64,000 nt of DNA from Guadua angustifolia. Taxonomy: Eukaryota > Streptophyta > Magnoliopsida > Poales > Poaceae. A program made the position numbers and the translations under genes. A model generated the notes under the pieces. The model did not search any database and had not been told where the DNA came from. It saw only the letters and a program-made list of their open reading frames with translations. Positions within the stretch are counted from its first letter, which is position 1. Every line of letters starts with the position of its first letter. Shown piece by piece: positions 12,501-23,293 of the stretch. Location of the stretch: NCBI GenBank assembly GCA_036346375.1, contig CM070508.1, forward strand, positions 36,166,862 to 36,230,861, read 5' to 3'.

Positions 12501-12705
12501 CACAACTCTCCGTCCGCAGTCTAATACAGCCTTATGTTTGGTCAACCAGTCCATTCCCAGGATAACATCCAGGGTTTGGGTATCTAATATAATAAGGTTC
12601 GCTAGGAACTCTACTTCTTTTATTAGTAGCTTAACTCCAGAACATCCGACCTTAGAACGGAGTTCTGATCCAGGGGATTGAACTAGAAGTGTACTTTTAA
12701 GGTGC
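9509..12705 (-). pseudogene. pol of chromovirus copy B: partial protease, RT, RNase H, integrase, chromodomain
   Basis: Reading leftwards from about 12705, the frame starts inside the protease (LLVQSPGSELRSK), so the active-site DSG segment is missing. Reverse transcriptase follows (11715-12690) with FIDDILVYS. A TAG stop at 11717-11715 stands where copy A has Trp in CDFWK. RT and RNase H continue to about 10790 (YTDHKSLKYIF), where a frameshift precedes integrase (10267-10719, with HVALCDVCQR, MDFITGLP, IVSDRGTQF). Another shift lies near 10267 and a stop near 10064. The last segment (9509-9997) carries the integrase C-terminus and a chromodomain (RVQWSNHTESEATWEREEDL). Copies A and B decayed at different codons. 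Confidence 0.92.
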
Positions 12706-13072
12706 ACGACGGCGGCGTCGTCCTCTAGCTCCAAGCGAGCCTGGAGAGGTCCTCCTGCGTCTTGGTGCACACGGCGGTATCCCACGGCGTGGCCGTGGTC
12801 CTGGCGATCCGACGCTTGCGCAACACAGGCACACTCAGTATGCCCGCCTCGTAGCTAGCTCGCTTTACCGCGAGGCGAAGCGGACGACTAGCACGCACGT
12901 GCTCCCGAGCGTACAAGGTAAGAGTCGTCTCCCATCCGCGAGCTATCCCGTTGACTATCCAGGTGCGGGACCGGTAGAGAGGGCGGTCGAAGCCTCCCAA
13001 CACCTGGAGCATCCTCCAGAGCTCCGCTGCGTAGCCACCGTGACGCTCTCCAAAAGAGTGAACCATCCGCAT
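12706..13072 (-). pseudogene. extra leader ORF of copy B, 3' part deleted
   Basis: From ATG at 13072 (MRMVHSFGERHGGYAAELWRM) this ORF matches the extra ORF of copy A over roughly 110 residues, including LGGFDRPLY, LTLYAREHVRASRPLRL and a following helix. The frame opens further upstream, but the conserved start and copy A favour 13072. The bases just before it (TTGCTTTGGCAG on the - strand) look like a splice acceptor. The coiled-coil half seen in copy A is missing. Near 12705 the sequence jumps into the protease region, out of frame with this ORF. Role unknown. Confidence 0.65.
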
Positions 13073-13273
13073 CTGCCAAAGCAACGCGTCAGTACTAAAA
13101 TTTTTAAAAGAGCATAAAAGTAATAGCAAAATACAGCAGAGATATGAAGTAAGGAAGAAGAGATAAGTCAAGATTTCTTTGATTATTCTTGCCCAAATTT
13201 TATCCTTTAGAAATTAATTTGGACTCCTCTAAAATGGCCAGTCTAACTAGGGTTAAGTCCTACAGTCAGTATG

Positions 13274-13285
13274 GCTCTGATACCA
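13274..13285 (-). other. primer binding site of copy B (initiator tRNA-Met type)
   Basis: On the element strand TGGTATCAGAGC lies four bases inside the 5' LTR. It is complementary to the 3' end of plant initiator tRNA-Met, the usual primer for these elements. It is not a tRNA gene. Confidence 0.9.
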
Positions 13286-13289
13286 TCCC

Positions 13290-16200
13290 TGTCGTGCCCC
13301 GAATTTTCACGGATTCGGACACTCTGTGTATTCAGCACTAGTCCAGGATCAAGCTAGTGCACACAGCGTAAACAGGTTGGAGTACCACAATCATACACAG
13401 CGGAAATAAATAATAAAGTACTCCAAGCATAATATAATCAAGTTACATAGCCTTATGGCCACCTTACAATAATTCGCCACGCAGGGCGATAAATATCAAG
13501 TAGCACAAATTCATCAGCGGAAGCAAAAGTAAAGCAAGAACCCTTCATAACCACAGGCTACTGAGTGCGGCTCAACCCCTAATCCTCCTGGCCTTCAACG
13601 AACTCCTCCTCCCAAGCTGGCACAGCTTCTTCTTCTGAGGTTTTTGTCGATGCAAGAGTGAGTATACAGCATACTCAACAAGTCATGCACAATGCAGTTC
13701 TATTACTATATGCATGGCTTATCCAAAGGAAAGGCTCAATTGGCTATTTTGCATAAAGCAGTATTTCTCTTAAACAAGTAATCCTATTAGATCAAAAGCA
13801 GTAAAACCAATATTCGTAATATTTAATTTCCTCAATTCTTTTTCCAGAGTTTTGGCACACAACCCTAGTTTCATTCACACAGCTTTTGGCACACAACCAC
13901 CCATTCCACATTTTTATTTTTGAAAATCTACCCCTTGACTGTAATCACCGAGCAATGTCCAGTATCGCGGACACGGCTATTCGAATAGATTCACACACGC
14001 ACTCTGCAGAGGCTGTACACTTTACCCACAGGATACAGTCGTTCACCACACAGCGATTGATTGCAACAAAGTCTTTCAGAGACTAACATTTAACCGTTGA
14101 ACCCCTCCGATACTCCCCTTCTAACACTTCCCTCGCTCAGAGCCGAAGTTTAGACAGGGCAAGTACCGTTGAATGGGTACCAAGCCGTAGCACGTGTCGC
14201 TTCTCTGATTGCTTGATGTGCCTTTGTCACCCCGAGGTTTCAAAGGAAAGAGGTTACAAACCTACTTAACTAGGTCCGTCCCATTCCAGACAAGTGGTTG
14301 TACACGGAACTCAGTTCAAAGGCTCGCAAGGTTAAGTCCTTAATTGTCACGGGCAAGACATCCGTTTTATATATTTGACACCAGCCTTCACAATCTTTCA
14401 TACAACCCGTTGCCACACAGGCCCACCCGGCACGAAGCCTTCTTGCCACTTGCCCCGGTCCAAAACAATTCCCACCCCTCTTTGTAATTAAGCAACACAT
14501 GCCATTTTCCACCTCATTTCATGAATAACACCACACAGGCTACTATCCCAAATCCATCTCATGACATAATCGCACTTTTCAAAAATCGTTCCATAATTGT
14601 TTAGTCAATATTCATTTGCTATTTGAAATTCATTCTTCGCATACAAGCGAGGCTAGCGACTAATCACGGTCTAGCCTCCCGTGTTGGCATCATATTAATA
14701 TCCAACATATTAAACATCTTAGGGTGGACAAGGATTTTTAGGGCATATTAACATTATAATCAAGGTGGCATAAACAAGATAGGTATTTTAACTACTGTTC
14801 CCATATAAGCAACATCATTTATACTTAACATAGCATGCGATAATTGAATCAAAATATATTTTTGAAATCTAGGGGCAACATGGTCAAAGCATGACTTGCC
14901 TTCAAAAAGGAGTTGGTTCTGGTCCGAGGTCTGCGATGGGTCTTCAAATTCTCCCTCGGCGATTTCCGGCAATTCGGAGTCTAATCGGTACAAGCAAGCA
15001 CACAATAAATATGCAATACAGAAGCATCAATAACACCAAAAATAAAATAAAAATCACCATTAAATAGTTCACATTTTTACAAATTTTTGGGCACTGGAAT
15101 CACCCAAATCCGAGTTAAAATGCAAAAGTTATAGCATTTTCAAGTTTGCTGAATTTCATAAAATGAATAATCGAGTTACTCTATTTATTTTTCTGCTGAA
15201 AATCCGGATTAATTCTTCTCGGCGACACGCGTCGGCACCAGAGACGTCCACGTCGGTCTCGGTCACTGACAAGTGGGCCCGGATGGCGTCACGCTGACGC
15301 CAGCACCCACGGCGGTCCTCCCACTAACAAGTGGGCCCACACGTCAGCGACTGACACGCGTCGAGGAAGCATCGAGCCACGTCTACGCGCTTTTCCGGAC
15401 CGTTGGATTCGAATCCGACGGCGGAAAAGACTACGGCGGTTCATCGTTAACGAGCCTACGTGGCCTCACCTCGAGCGTCGGATGAAGATCAGACGGCTGT
15501 GGGAGCTCGCGAAGAGTCGAAGAAGAAGCGGCGGTGCTCGTCGCCGGAGCTAAAGAAGACGACACGGGCGACGGCGTTTCCGAGTCTCTCCGGTGGAATG
15601 AAGTGGCCCAACGGGTGCGGCGTGACGCAAGGAACTCGGAGGTGGTCTCAGGTGCGGTGGGGAACGGCGGAACACGGCGGAAGACGAAGAAGAAGTGAGG
15701 AGAGGGAAGAGGCAACTTCTGGCGAGCTCTAGCGCCGCCTGCGGTGGATGGTGGCGAGAGATGAGAAAATGGCGGAAGGAAGTGCTGAGCTCGGGGGTGT
15801 ACTTCATTCGCCCGGACATGCCTTGGAACTTGCGCAATATCTCTGACATGATCTCCGGCTCCCAACGGCGGACGGCGGTGCACAGTCGCGCACATCTGAT
15901 GTCGTCCGGTCACGTCGACCGTCCGATCGTGATCTAACGGTGGAGAGCGGGCGGCGATTAGGGTTTCCTCGCATGAAACACGGTGTTGGGCGGCCCAACA
16001 TCGTAGCTAAAATTTCGACTTTTGAATAAAAATAAATCGAAATTCAAAGTAATTGTTTAGGGAACTAAAAATGCCCGAAAAATTTTGGAAAAATTCTAGA
16101 AAATATTTCAGAGCATTTTGAGCCTAAATAAAATATTTTCATTTATTTTTGATAAATACTTATTCTCATATTAATTAATCAAGAGGACGATATTTTAAAT

Positions 16201-16343
16201 AAATATTAAGTAAATCCAATAAATCCCAGAAAAATTAGATAAATCCAATTAAATGCAATTAAATGCAAATAAAGGTTGGTTAATTCATAAAAAAAATCAA
16301 ATAACTCCAAAATTTAAAATTGGCCAAATTTCGGGACGTTACA
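13290..16343 (-). repeat. 5' LTR of copy B (3054 bp)
   Basis: Counterpart of 6425-9465, with the same ends and layout: A/T-rich flanks and a G/C-rich block at 15210-15960. Being the 5' LTR, it would have carried the element's promoter. It is followed by the second GCTTA target copy. Differences from its partner include G-to-A/C-to-T changes and many short scrambled patches. Confidence 0.92.
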
Positions 16344-16552
16344 GCTTAAACTTGTTTAATATCATCTTGTTTATGTCATGTTGGTTGTTTGTTGATTATA
16401 TGTATTCTCATATATATATATATATATATACTTAGAAGTAATAATGAATAAAATCTTGCTCTTACACTCGCATCTTTTTCAACAGTCCAAAAAAATCTTC
16501 TCTTAAAGTTGCTTCTCTTAACTTACCTACTCTAAACCTTACATCATACAAG

Positions 16553-17718
16553 ATGGCGTCTCCTCAATCCTCGGCGCCGAAGGGATCTGATGATGCGCCC
16601 AATGTAGAAAGAAATAGGCGCAGTGCAAGAGGGCTTACTAAAAGGCCTCCAAGCCGATACACCATCACGGCGGTCGATCCGCATCATGAGGCCCCTACCG
16701 CGCCTCCAAAGGCTGCAGCAGCTTTTCGGACCATGTGCGGGATCGTTGGGCGTGAACAGGTCCCCATCACCTATCCATCATGGAAGACGCTGACAGATGA
16801 GGAGCGCGATAACCTGGTGACAGAAATATTCGTGTCATTCGAGCTTCCACAAGACGCCATGCCTGCACTGCGACGGTACGCGTTGCTAGTGGCGGGAAAG
16901 GCGTGGAAGAACTTCAAGAGCGTCCTTGTTGCTAATTACGTCAATAAGGAAATAACTCCGTTCCAGAAATACGGGTTCATCTCTGAAGATGTTTGGGGGC
17001 AATTTGTTGAGTTGAAGACGACGAAAGAGTTCATGCTTCAAAGCGCGGCTCACAAGACCGTCCAGTAAAAAACACACACACCCACACAAACTCGGCTCAA
17101 CTGGGTACGCGGGTAAGATGGCGCAATGGACGAGGGAGGATGACGAGGCAGTCCAGAATGAGGTTGCGCTGCCATTTGCCTCAATCATGGACCTGCGTGC
17201 CCGAAACTGGGTAAGAGCGAGATCACGTCACACTTCTTCGGGCGGTGTGTCCTTTGCAAATCTCGATGATGAGGAAGTGTCCCAACGCCTCATATCGTTG
17301 AGCACGAAATCTTCCCAGGGCTCTTTCACTTCGAACAGAGAGAAAGACATGCTCTCCACGGCCTTGGGAAACAAGGAGCACCTGGGTCGCACCAGAGGCC
17401 TAAGTGTTTTCGTTCCATAGAAAATGGGATTCCCACAGGACTCGGCCACGTACTGGAGTAGGAATAGAAGCAAAACCGAGCGTGAGGAACAGCTAGTAGC
17501 CCTCATTGAGGAAAGGGTTGAGGAAAGGCTTAGAGAGTAGTTCAATGATCAGCTACGAAGCCTCGAGGAAAGGCTGGAGCAAAGGGTGGCTGAGGAGAGG
17601 CAGGCACAGAACGTGCTGGCCCCAGAAGCACATGTGTAGTTCAGCCCAACCAACCGTCGGAGCAGCTGCGCGTCCACCCCTGAGACAGAGGTGCATGAAG
17701 CCAGATTTCCTCTTGATG
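16553..17718 (+). pseudogene. En/Spm-type (Ptta) plant transposon protein
   Basis: The first frame (16553-17068) begins MASPQSSAPKGSDD and reads through a charged N-terminus into PITYPSWKTLTDEERDNL. A one-base shift near 17066 restores the family signature HPHKLGSTGYAGK (17075-17120), which I recognise from Ptta/En/Spm proteins of grass CACTA elements. The frame then continues through MAQWTREDDEAV to 17418-17420 (TAG, probably from TGG) and 17538-17540 (TAG, probably from CAG), with a Glu/Arg-rich coiled coil (REEQLVALIEERVEERL) around 17485-17620. These proteins are element-encoded accessory or DNA-binding factors; the exact activity of this one is not known. It is broken. Confidence 0.75.
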
Positions 17719-17807
17719 ACATCATGTAGGTAACATGTCTACAATGATCCTTACCTACACTTTTAATGTCGGACGTGTTAGCTAATTACTTATGTACCCT
17801 TATGTAG

Positions 17808-18903
17808 CCCATGCCATGCAATTTGCATGTGAGGCTTGCCAACGGCTCTGTTCCCCTGCAGGCTGCTTGGGGACAAACATATGCATCCGAAGAAGGGGCA
17901 TTACTGCACGGTCATCCGTTACAGCCGGGCTACGCGAAGGTCAATGTCGATGGTATACATGAAATTTTCAAGGCCGTCATGCTGGACTTCCCCTCAAACG
18001 ACGAGATCGTCACACTAGGGGATGCTATCGGCACATTCATCCGATGGCAGAACGGCAAACGAGTATCTCCGTGACCTTCATGGAGGAGTATTTCTTACAC
18101 CGGGCTTTATATGGCGTCTTCGTGATCGGCTTCAACGACTTGTTCGATCTGTACAACCTCAGAGCGCTCAACGCCTCACTCATAAGATGCTGGTCAATGT
18201 AAGTGCATCGTCTACATTTCTGACGCATCGATAAATGTCATATATATCATCCTTCATTTTGTATATGTAGATACATGATCCACGAAGCAATAACAAGGAA
18301 AGAACTAGTGGGTTTCGTCGACCCACACATTTTGTCCAAGCAAACCATGGACGAAAATAAACAATTCGTTTACGAGTACATGGAAAAAGTACTGCTGGCT
18401 CATTCAGACAAAAAATTCATACTTTTACCCTACAACCCGGAGTAAGTGCTTCGTCCAGATGCTATATATACTCGTTGATTCAACTATATATCTCACCTCG
18501 AAGTTAGGTTCAATGACCATGACGACATACCTTTGTAGGTATCACTGGGTTCTAATCGTAATTATACCGAGATAGAACCGGGTCATTTATCTTGATTCCA
18601 AAAAAGGCGGCGCCCACAATTTGAAACCTATCAGAGATTTCTCGACACATCATTCGATGCCTACAAAATGAGGGGAGGGCCACACAAGAAGGGCCCGGCC
18701 ACTCTAAAGCATATTTTTAACTTTTCGGTATCCCATAGTATGCAATAATCCTTCACACTCCATTATAATACCTTCGGAACTAATTAAACTATTTTGTTTT
18801 GGCAGTGCCACCAGCAGCTAATGGCCATTGACCTATGTGGATTCTATGTTTGCCACAACATGGCACTCCTCATTGGTTCCAAGCAAACCAATGTCATGCA
18901 GGT
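17808..18903 (+). pseudogene. DUF8039-like plus Ulp1-type C48 cysteine peptidase, multi-exon
   Basis: The first exon (17808-18054) reads PCNLHVRLANG, HGHPLQPGYAKVNVDG and TLGDAIGTFIRW, a DUF8039-like module. Further exons, separated by GT-AG introns of about 80-100 bp, read FDLYNLRALNASLIRCW (~18130-18190), ILSKQTMDENKQF (~18325) and, from 18540, YHWVLIVI with YLDSK. The last exon (from 18806) reads CHQQLMAIDLCGFYVCHNM. The Ulp1 catalytic set is thus visible as His (YHWVL), Asp (YLDS), Gln (CHQQ) and Cys (LCGFY). At least one stop and a frameshift after YLDSK break it. Ulp1-like peptidases are common passengers of grass CACTA and Mutator-like elements, and their substrate there is unknown. 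Confidence 0.7.
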
Positions 18904-19498
18904 CTATCAATCTTCCAACAAATGTCTCCACTTATTAATTTATATACATGCAAGACTTTACTTTTCTCATTGATAGTCTTGGCAATGCGCTGAAACTACA
19001 TTGGAACAGGCTGACCTTCTAAGTATTCAAGGATAGCTCTATGCCTTCTTGCTGCGTGAGGTCTTAAATCCAACAGGCAGATGCTACTCAGGGCTCAACA
19101 ATGAGTTGTGAATTTGTTACTTACCGTACATTAATATTAATTTGTTATCCTTTTGAAGTGAATTTGTCATTTGTACTTCTGAATCCAATTCATTAGTACA
19201 TTTGTTGTAATGTGCCATTTGTAGTGCAGATGCTACTCAGGACAGTATACATTTGTTGTATTTCTGAAATGGATCGATGCGCTGTGCATATGTTGTAATG
19301 TGCGATGTCAGTTGATTCATGAAATGGATGCGCTGTATGTTGTGTAACATGTGATTGGAGTACAATTTTTAAATTTATGTCATAATAATATGCTAGTCAT
19401 ACTATGTATATTGTCTTTTGTTTCAGAGGGCATGGCTAGCAATTCCTTAGGCTAGCCAATATATTAAATTTAGTATAAAATAGAAAATCAACATCACA
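18904..19498. other. no gene seen (CACTA interior)
   Basis: A/T-rich sequence between the last peptidase exon and the subterminal repeats. No ORF or motif was recognised. A few short T-rich phrases recur (TGTTGTAATGTG), which may be minor internal repetition. Confidence 0.5.
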
Positions 19499-19925
19499 TA
19501 TGGTTCTAACGAAGAACCATCTGTGAATAGGCAGAAATCACAGATGGTTTACAATTGGAACCGTTTGTGATATATTAAACTTCACAAACGGATCTTCTTT
19601 AAAACCGTCTGAGATATGCCAATCATCATAGATGATTCGAAAGTGAAACCGTCTGTTATATATTGCACTTCATAGACGGTTCTTACTTAAAACTGTCTGA
19701 GATATTCTAATCATCATAGATGGTTCGTAAGTGAAACTGTCTGAGATAATACCACATCACAGACGGTTTGTAAGTAGAATCGTCTGTAATGTTGGTTTTT
19801 ACAGACGGTTGGAAAACCGTCTGCAATCATTCTTTCTCATCACTGACACTTGCTTACAGACGGTTCAGAAAACCGTCTGTGATGAGGTTTCCGAACCGTC
19901 TGTGATGAGCTTTTCTATAGTAGTG
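19499..19925 (+). repeat. CACTA subterminal repeat array and 3' terminus
   Basis: Short units built on ACAGACGGTT / AACCGTCTGTGAT recur in both orientations about a dozen times, more faithfully near the end. They finish with the terminal sequence TATAGTAGTG. Dense subterminal arrays of this kind are the transposase-binding sites of CACTA elements. Confidence 0.85.
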
Positions 19926-20007
19926 TGCTGACCAATCTTTGCCAGCTCCTATAACCGACAGTGATGGCGTTTTGGAGCCAGTAGTGATGTACTATTCTGT
20001 GCTAGTG
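19926..20007 (+). repeat. terminal fragment of a second CACTA family
   Basis: Directly after the first CACTA end, the sequence carries CCGACAGTGATGG and CCAGTAGTGATG and finishes TTCTGTGCTAGTG at 20007, the complement of a CACTAGCACAG terminus. The motifs resemble the subterminal repeats at 22411-23293. This looks like the end of an older element into which the first one inserted. The opposite end was not found. Confidence 0.5.
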
Positions 20008-21184
20008 ATCAGAGATACATTTTGGCCTTTTGATAATATTTTATTTCAAAATGAGCCAAATATTTTGACCTATGGATACCTATATAGAATAGTAAAGCAA
20101 TCACTAGCTACAAGCTACATCAAATAGCTAAGCTATCACTAGCTATAGCGTTTATAGCTAATATAGTAGAACATTGGTCCATAGCTTCATGTTTTGGGTC
20201 CAATAAAGTTATAGTGCATCTATAGCGTAGCTATAGTTAGCTATTTAGAACATTACTAAATATAGCATGATCTTTTCAGAAAAGTGAAAAGAAGGTAGAG
20301 AAATCAGGGTATCGATATAGATAAATTTTGATGGTTGATAGCTATTTGGAGTGTGTAGCTAGGAGTGAGTAGGTGGTCCATGTATAGTGGTCTATGTCTT
20401 TGCGAAGCCAAGTAAATTGCCACTAAATAGTGGAAGTGGAATGCATCATATTAATAACTGTTTTCAGAGTAACTAAGGCTAAGTGCTATCACCAACTTAG
20501 TATAACTCTTAAAGATGTAGCTGGACTTGTTCCTGTGGAGTTTTGGATGACACCATATAGTCACACACTACTATAAGAGTATAGGTTCCACATACAAATG
20601 ATTAAAAGTGGCAAATTAGGATTAAGCGCTAGTAGCAAAGCCTGCAGTTTGCATAGCCACTAGCATAACACTGTAGAAAACAATGCAACGAAGGTGCTTC
20701 TCTTGGAACCGAGGGTGCGGTGACGACCTTGCCACTATACTACATAGGCAGGTCCTATTTTAATCCACAAATAAGACAACAATGTACTACAATAACCACC
20801 ACTTTATTTATATGATAATTGCTCTTACAAGGTAAAGTACACACATGGAGAACAACAAATACCAGATTACCAAAGAAGATGATTATGGAACTGTTGGAGC
20901 ACAAGCCAACTCTTCTATTTCCCTACTGAGCTACTAGTGACTGCAACATTGCTATTCTGCCATCGTAGTTTATACTAGATGAAGTAGTGTTGGATGATGA
21001 TGATTACCTTTGATGTGGATGCAATGCCCCCTATTATTATCATGAGCTGGCTGGTGTAGGTCGGTTTGTCGGGCGGCCAGGTGGTGATCCCTCATAGCTT
21101 CATTTCAAGTCGATCGGCTGGGAGGAGGTGACATGGTCAGCTTGTGTGGCTTCATTGGCTGACCGATGTGGATGCATAGACCGC
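20008..21184. other. no gene seen; TAGCTA-rich block
   Basis: No convincing ORF. From about 20080 to 20270 the hexamer TAGCTA and close variants recur, perhaps the remnant of a small inverted-repeat transposon. The rest is unremarkable A/T-rich sequence. Confidence 0.45.
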
Positions 21185-21455
21185 CCAATGTAGACTAACT
21201 TGAATTTTTTTTATTTAATATTTATTTTAAATCTTTTTTCAAAAATAATCAACGAAAAAAAATATTACAAAAATGGACTCCCGTCGCCCGGATATGGGGC
21301 GATCGCTCTATATTCGGGCGATAGGAGGACGAAATAACGGCTAGAAGTAATGGCCGGTTAGAAGTAATGGCCAGTTTGGCCAGTTTTCAACGCCTGCCAC
21401 TGATCGCCCGTTTTTGGGGCAATCGCCCTTTTTTGGGATGATAGGAGGCCTTTTA
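21185..21455 (+). repeat. left terminal inverted repeat of the MULE
   Basis: An A/T-rich outer part (ACTAACTTGAATTTT) is followed by CCCGTCGCCCGGATATGGGG and paired GGGCGAT/ATCGCCC motifs. It matches the reverse complement of the right end, first through the A/T-rich part and CCCGTCGC, then through a second GATCGCCC cluster near 21400-21450. Confidence 0.7.
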
Positions 21456-22410
21456 AGGCCCGGGCGCCACTTCTCTCCTCATTTCTCGCCTCATTTCGCC
21501 AAGAGCCAGAACCAACAACTGAGAGCTGGTGAGAGCCGAGAGGAGGAGAAGAGGAGAGAAAAGAAAAGAGAGGAGAGGAAAAAAAGAGAGAAAAAAGGGA
21601 GGAAAAAAGGGAGAAAAATTAGAAAAGGAATCGAAGAAAGTAGATTCATCATTTTTGCGGAGGTAAGTCCGAAAATTTTTTTATGCAAATATTGTATTAG
21701 GCAATATTTAGAAATGTAGTGTGGTAGGATTGTGTAGTAATGAAATTTTAATATTACGATGAAACATGGTAGGCTAGCCATATGTTGCGCGGGTAAAGTT
21801 TTGAAAATTGCGATGTAAAAATTAAAGGAAGTATGATATATCATGTAGATATGCACTTTTTAAGGTTAGGAAAAATTAATAATATATATAGTAGTAATTC
21901 CGTAATGAAAAAATTGAGTAGTTGAATAACTTATTTATAGCAGTAATTCTTAGTATGATCACCATACGTTTTATATATTGTATTTTAGAGTAATATTTAA
22001 AAAACATGGTAGGTTAGCAGCATATCGTACGTTGTTACCATGCTACATTAGAAATTAGTAGAGTAAAAAAAAATTAGAAATGTTAGGCACTGTTAGAAAT
22101 TGGTAGAGAAAAAAATTGAAAATATATAGCAGAAATGACGAGGAGTAAATCAATGACATACGATAATGCAACATTTATATGGTAATGCATGATGCGGTTA
22201 GATGGACAACTGATGAATTTCTCGGTCCGACGTTGTAGGTAGCATGTCAAAGAAATTGTATTTTCAAATATTTTATGAAGATGGGGAGATAGCACAGGGG
22301 GCGGATGGAGTAGATTTGTATCATGGAGGAGCTATGTTGGGTTTGTTGTAGAGTGGGGCTGGCAGCTCATGTTGCTGGTATAGTGGTACCAGGTAGCTCC
22401 ATCGGTGTCG
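21456..22410. other. MULE 5' region, no confident coding sequence
   Basis: Purine-rich low-complexity sequence at 21535-21620 (GAGGAGAAGAGG runs), then A/T-rich DNA. The last ~90 bases before the CACTA insertion stay open in the transposase frame (APSV at the junction), so the true N-terminus of the transposase may lie here. Its start cannot be fixed. Confidence 0.5.
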
Positions 22411-23293
22411 CACTACTACAAAACACTACATCACTACCTGTTCTAAACTAGCATTACTGCCGGATATTAGAACTAGCAGTGGCTAGTCAGCAGTGATAGT
22501 CAGACTATCATTGTCGGTTCTAGAACCAGCAGTGATACTGATATCACTGCTGGTTTGTATACGAACCGACAGTGATAGTGTAAATCCAAAAATCACTCGG
22601 TAAAATCAAAAAATAAATTTATTTGCACTTGGACCAACCTGTATTTAGTACTACGCACGGTTCACAAGTCACGTGATTTTCACGCGAAATACATGCGTGT
22701 GTGGTTGCTAAGATTCAAACCCATGACCTGCTGCTTCGCATAAACAACCTTTACCATCTCACCTAATATACACTTCTCAACTAATACAAGATATATGTTC
22801 CTTTTATCCCTTTGTATCTGAAAGTTTCAATGTTTAGTTAGACATCTAAATGACTTCAAATAAAAAAGTTGTCAAGTACAAAGTTGTAGATCTCATCGAG
22901 AGCTATAATTTTCATATAAATTTTGTCTCCATCCGACTCTGTATGCAAAAGTTATGATTTTTCAAAAAATATTATCTCTGCCGGTTCTGGCACTGCCGGA
23001 TTGGATTCCGAACTGGCAGTGATACTTCCTCCATTATCACTATCAGTTCTTGTTGAGCACCGGCAGTGATAATAACTTATTACTGCCGGTTCTTAAGAAG
23101 AACCGATAGTAATTGTATCATTTCCGATTTTTTTAGAACCGGTAGTGATAAGTTACTATCACTGCTAGTTCTTCTTCGGTTGAGCATTTGTGCCAGTTTA
23201 GCTTATGAACTGGTAGTAAAAGTATTATCACTGCTGGTTCTAGCCAAACTGACAGTGATAGGCCGGTAAGAAAGAGGTTTTCTTGTAGTAGTG
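22411..23293. mobile_element. non-autonomous CACTA element (883 bp)
   Basis: Begins CACTACTACAAAAC and ends TTTTCTTGTAGTAGTG, an imperfect inverted repeat, with the 3 bp target duplication TCG on both sides (22408-22410 and 23294-23296). Subterminal repeats of the ACCGGCAGTGATA / TATCACTGCTGGTT type fill both ends. The middle (about 22615-22980) has no ORF of note. It lies inside the MULE, probably interrupting the 5' part of the transposase frame. Confidence 0.9.

Larger units (their letters stand above)
6425..16343 (-). mobile_element. Ty3/gypsy chromovirus, copy B (complete ends, gag deleted)
   Basis: An LTR retrotransposon on the - strand with both LTRs (6425-9465 and 13290-16343), PPT, PBS and a perfect 5 bp target duplication GCTTA (6420-6424 and 16344-16348). 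The internal region is only ~3.8 kb. It holds the extra leader ORF and pol but no gag or protease N-terminus. Proteins match copy A closely in RT, integrase and chromodomain, yet the LTR sequence (TGTAACGTCCCG at its start) belongs to a different family from copy A. It carries stops and frameshifts, so it would need proteins supplied in trans. Confidence 0.93.
16349..19925 (+). mobile_element. CACTA (En/Spm-like) element, 5' end missing
   Basis: This element fragment has two CACTA-associated gene remnants followed by subterminal repeats and a terminal sequence TTTTCTATAGTAGTG ending at 19925, the complement of a CACTACTATAG terminus. Copy B is inserted in or next to it, so its upstream part may continue into 6037-6424. 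No TNP2-type transposase and no 5' CACTA end were found, so it is a truncated, non-autonomous remnant. A (TA)10 run lies at 16411-16430 and the 16349-16552 stretch is otherwise featureless. Confidence 0.75.

Noticed and set aside
13274..13285. tRNA-Met-like sequence
   Set aside because: Only 12 bases next to an LTR end: a primer binding site, not a tRNA gene. The same holds at 36122-36133.
19499..19925. Regularly repeated short sequences resembling a CRISPR array
   Set aside because: Units vary, occur in both orientations, lack uniform spacers and end in a CACTA terminus.
21414..21719. 101-codon frame rich in Lys/Arg/Glu
   Set aside because: Arises from a GAGGAGAAG-type purine run in the MULE leader; no motif.
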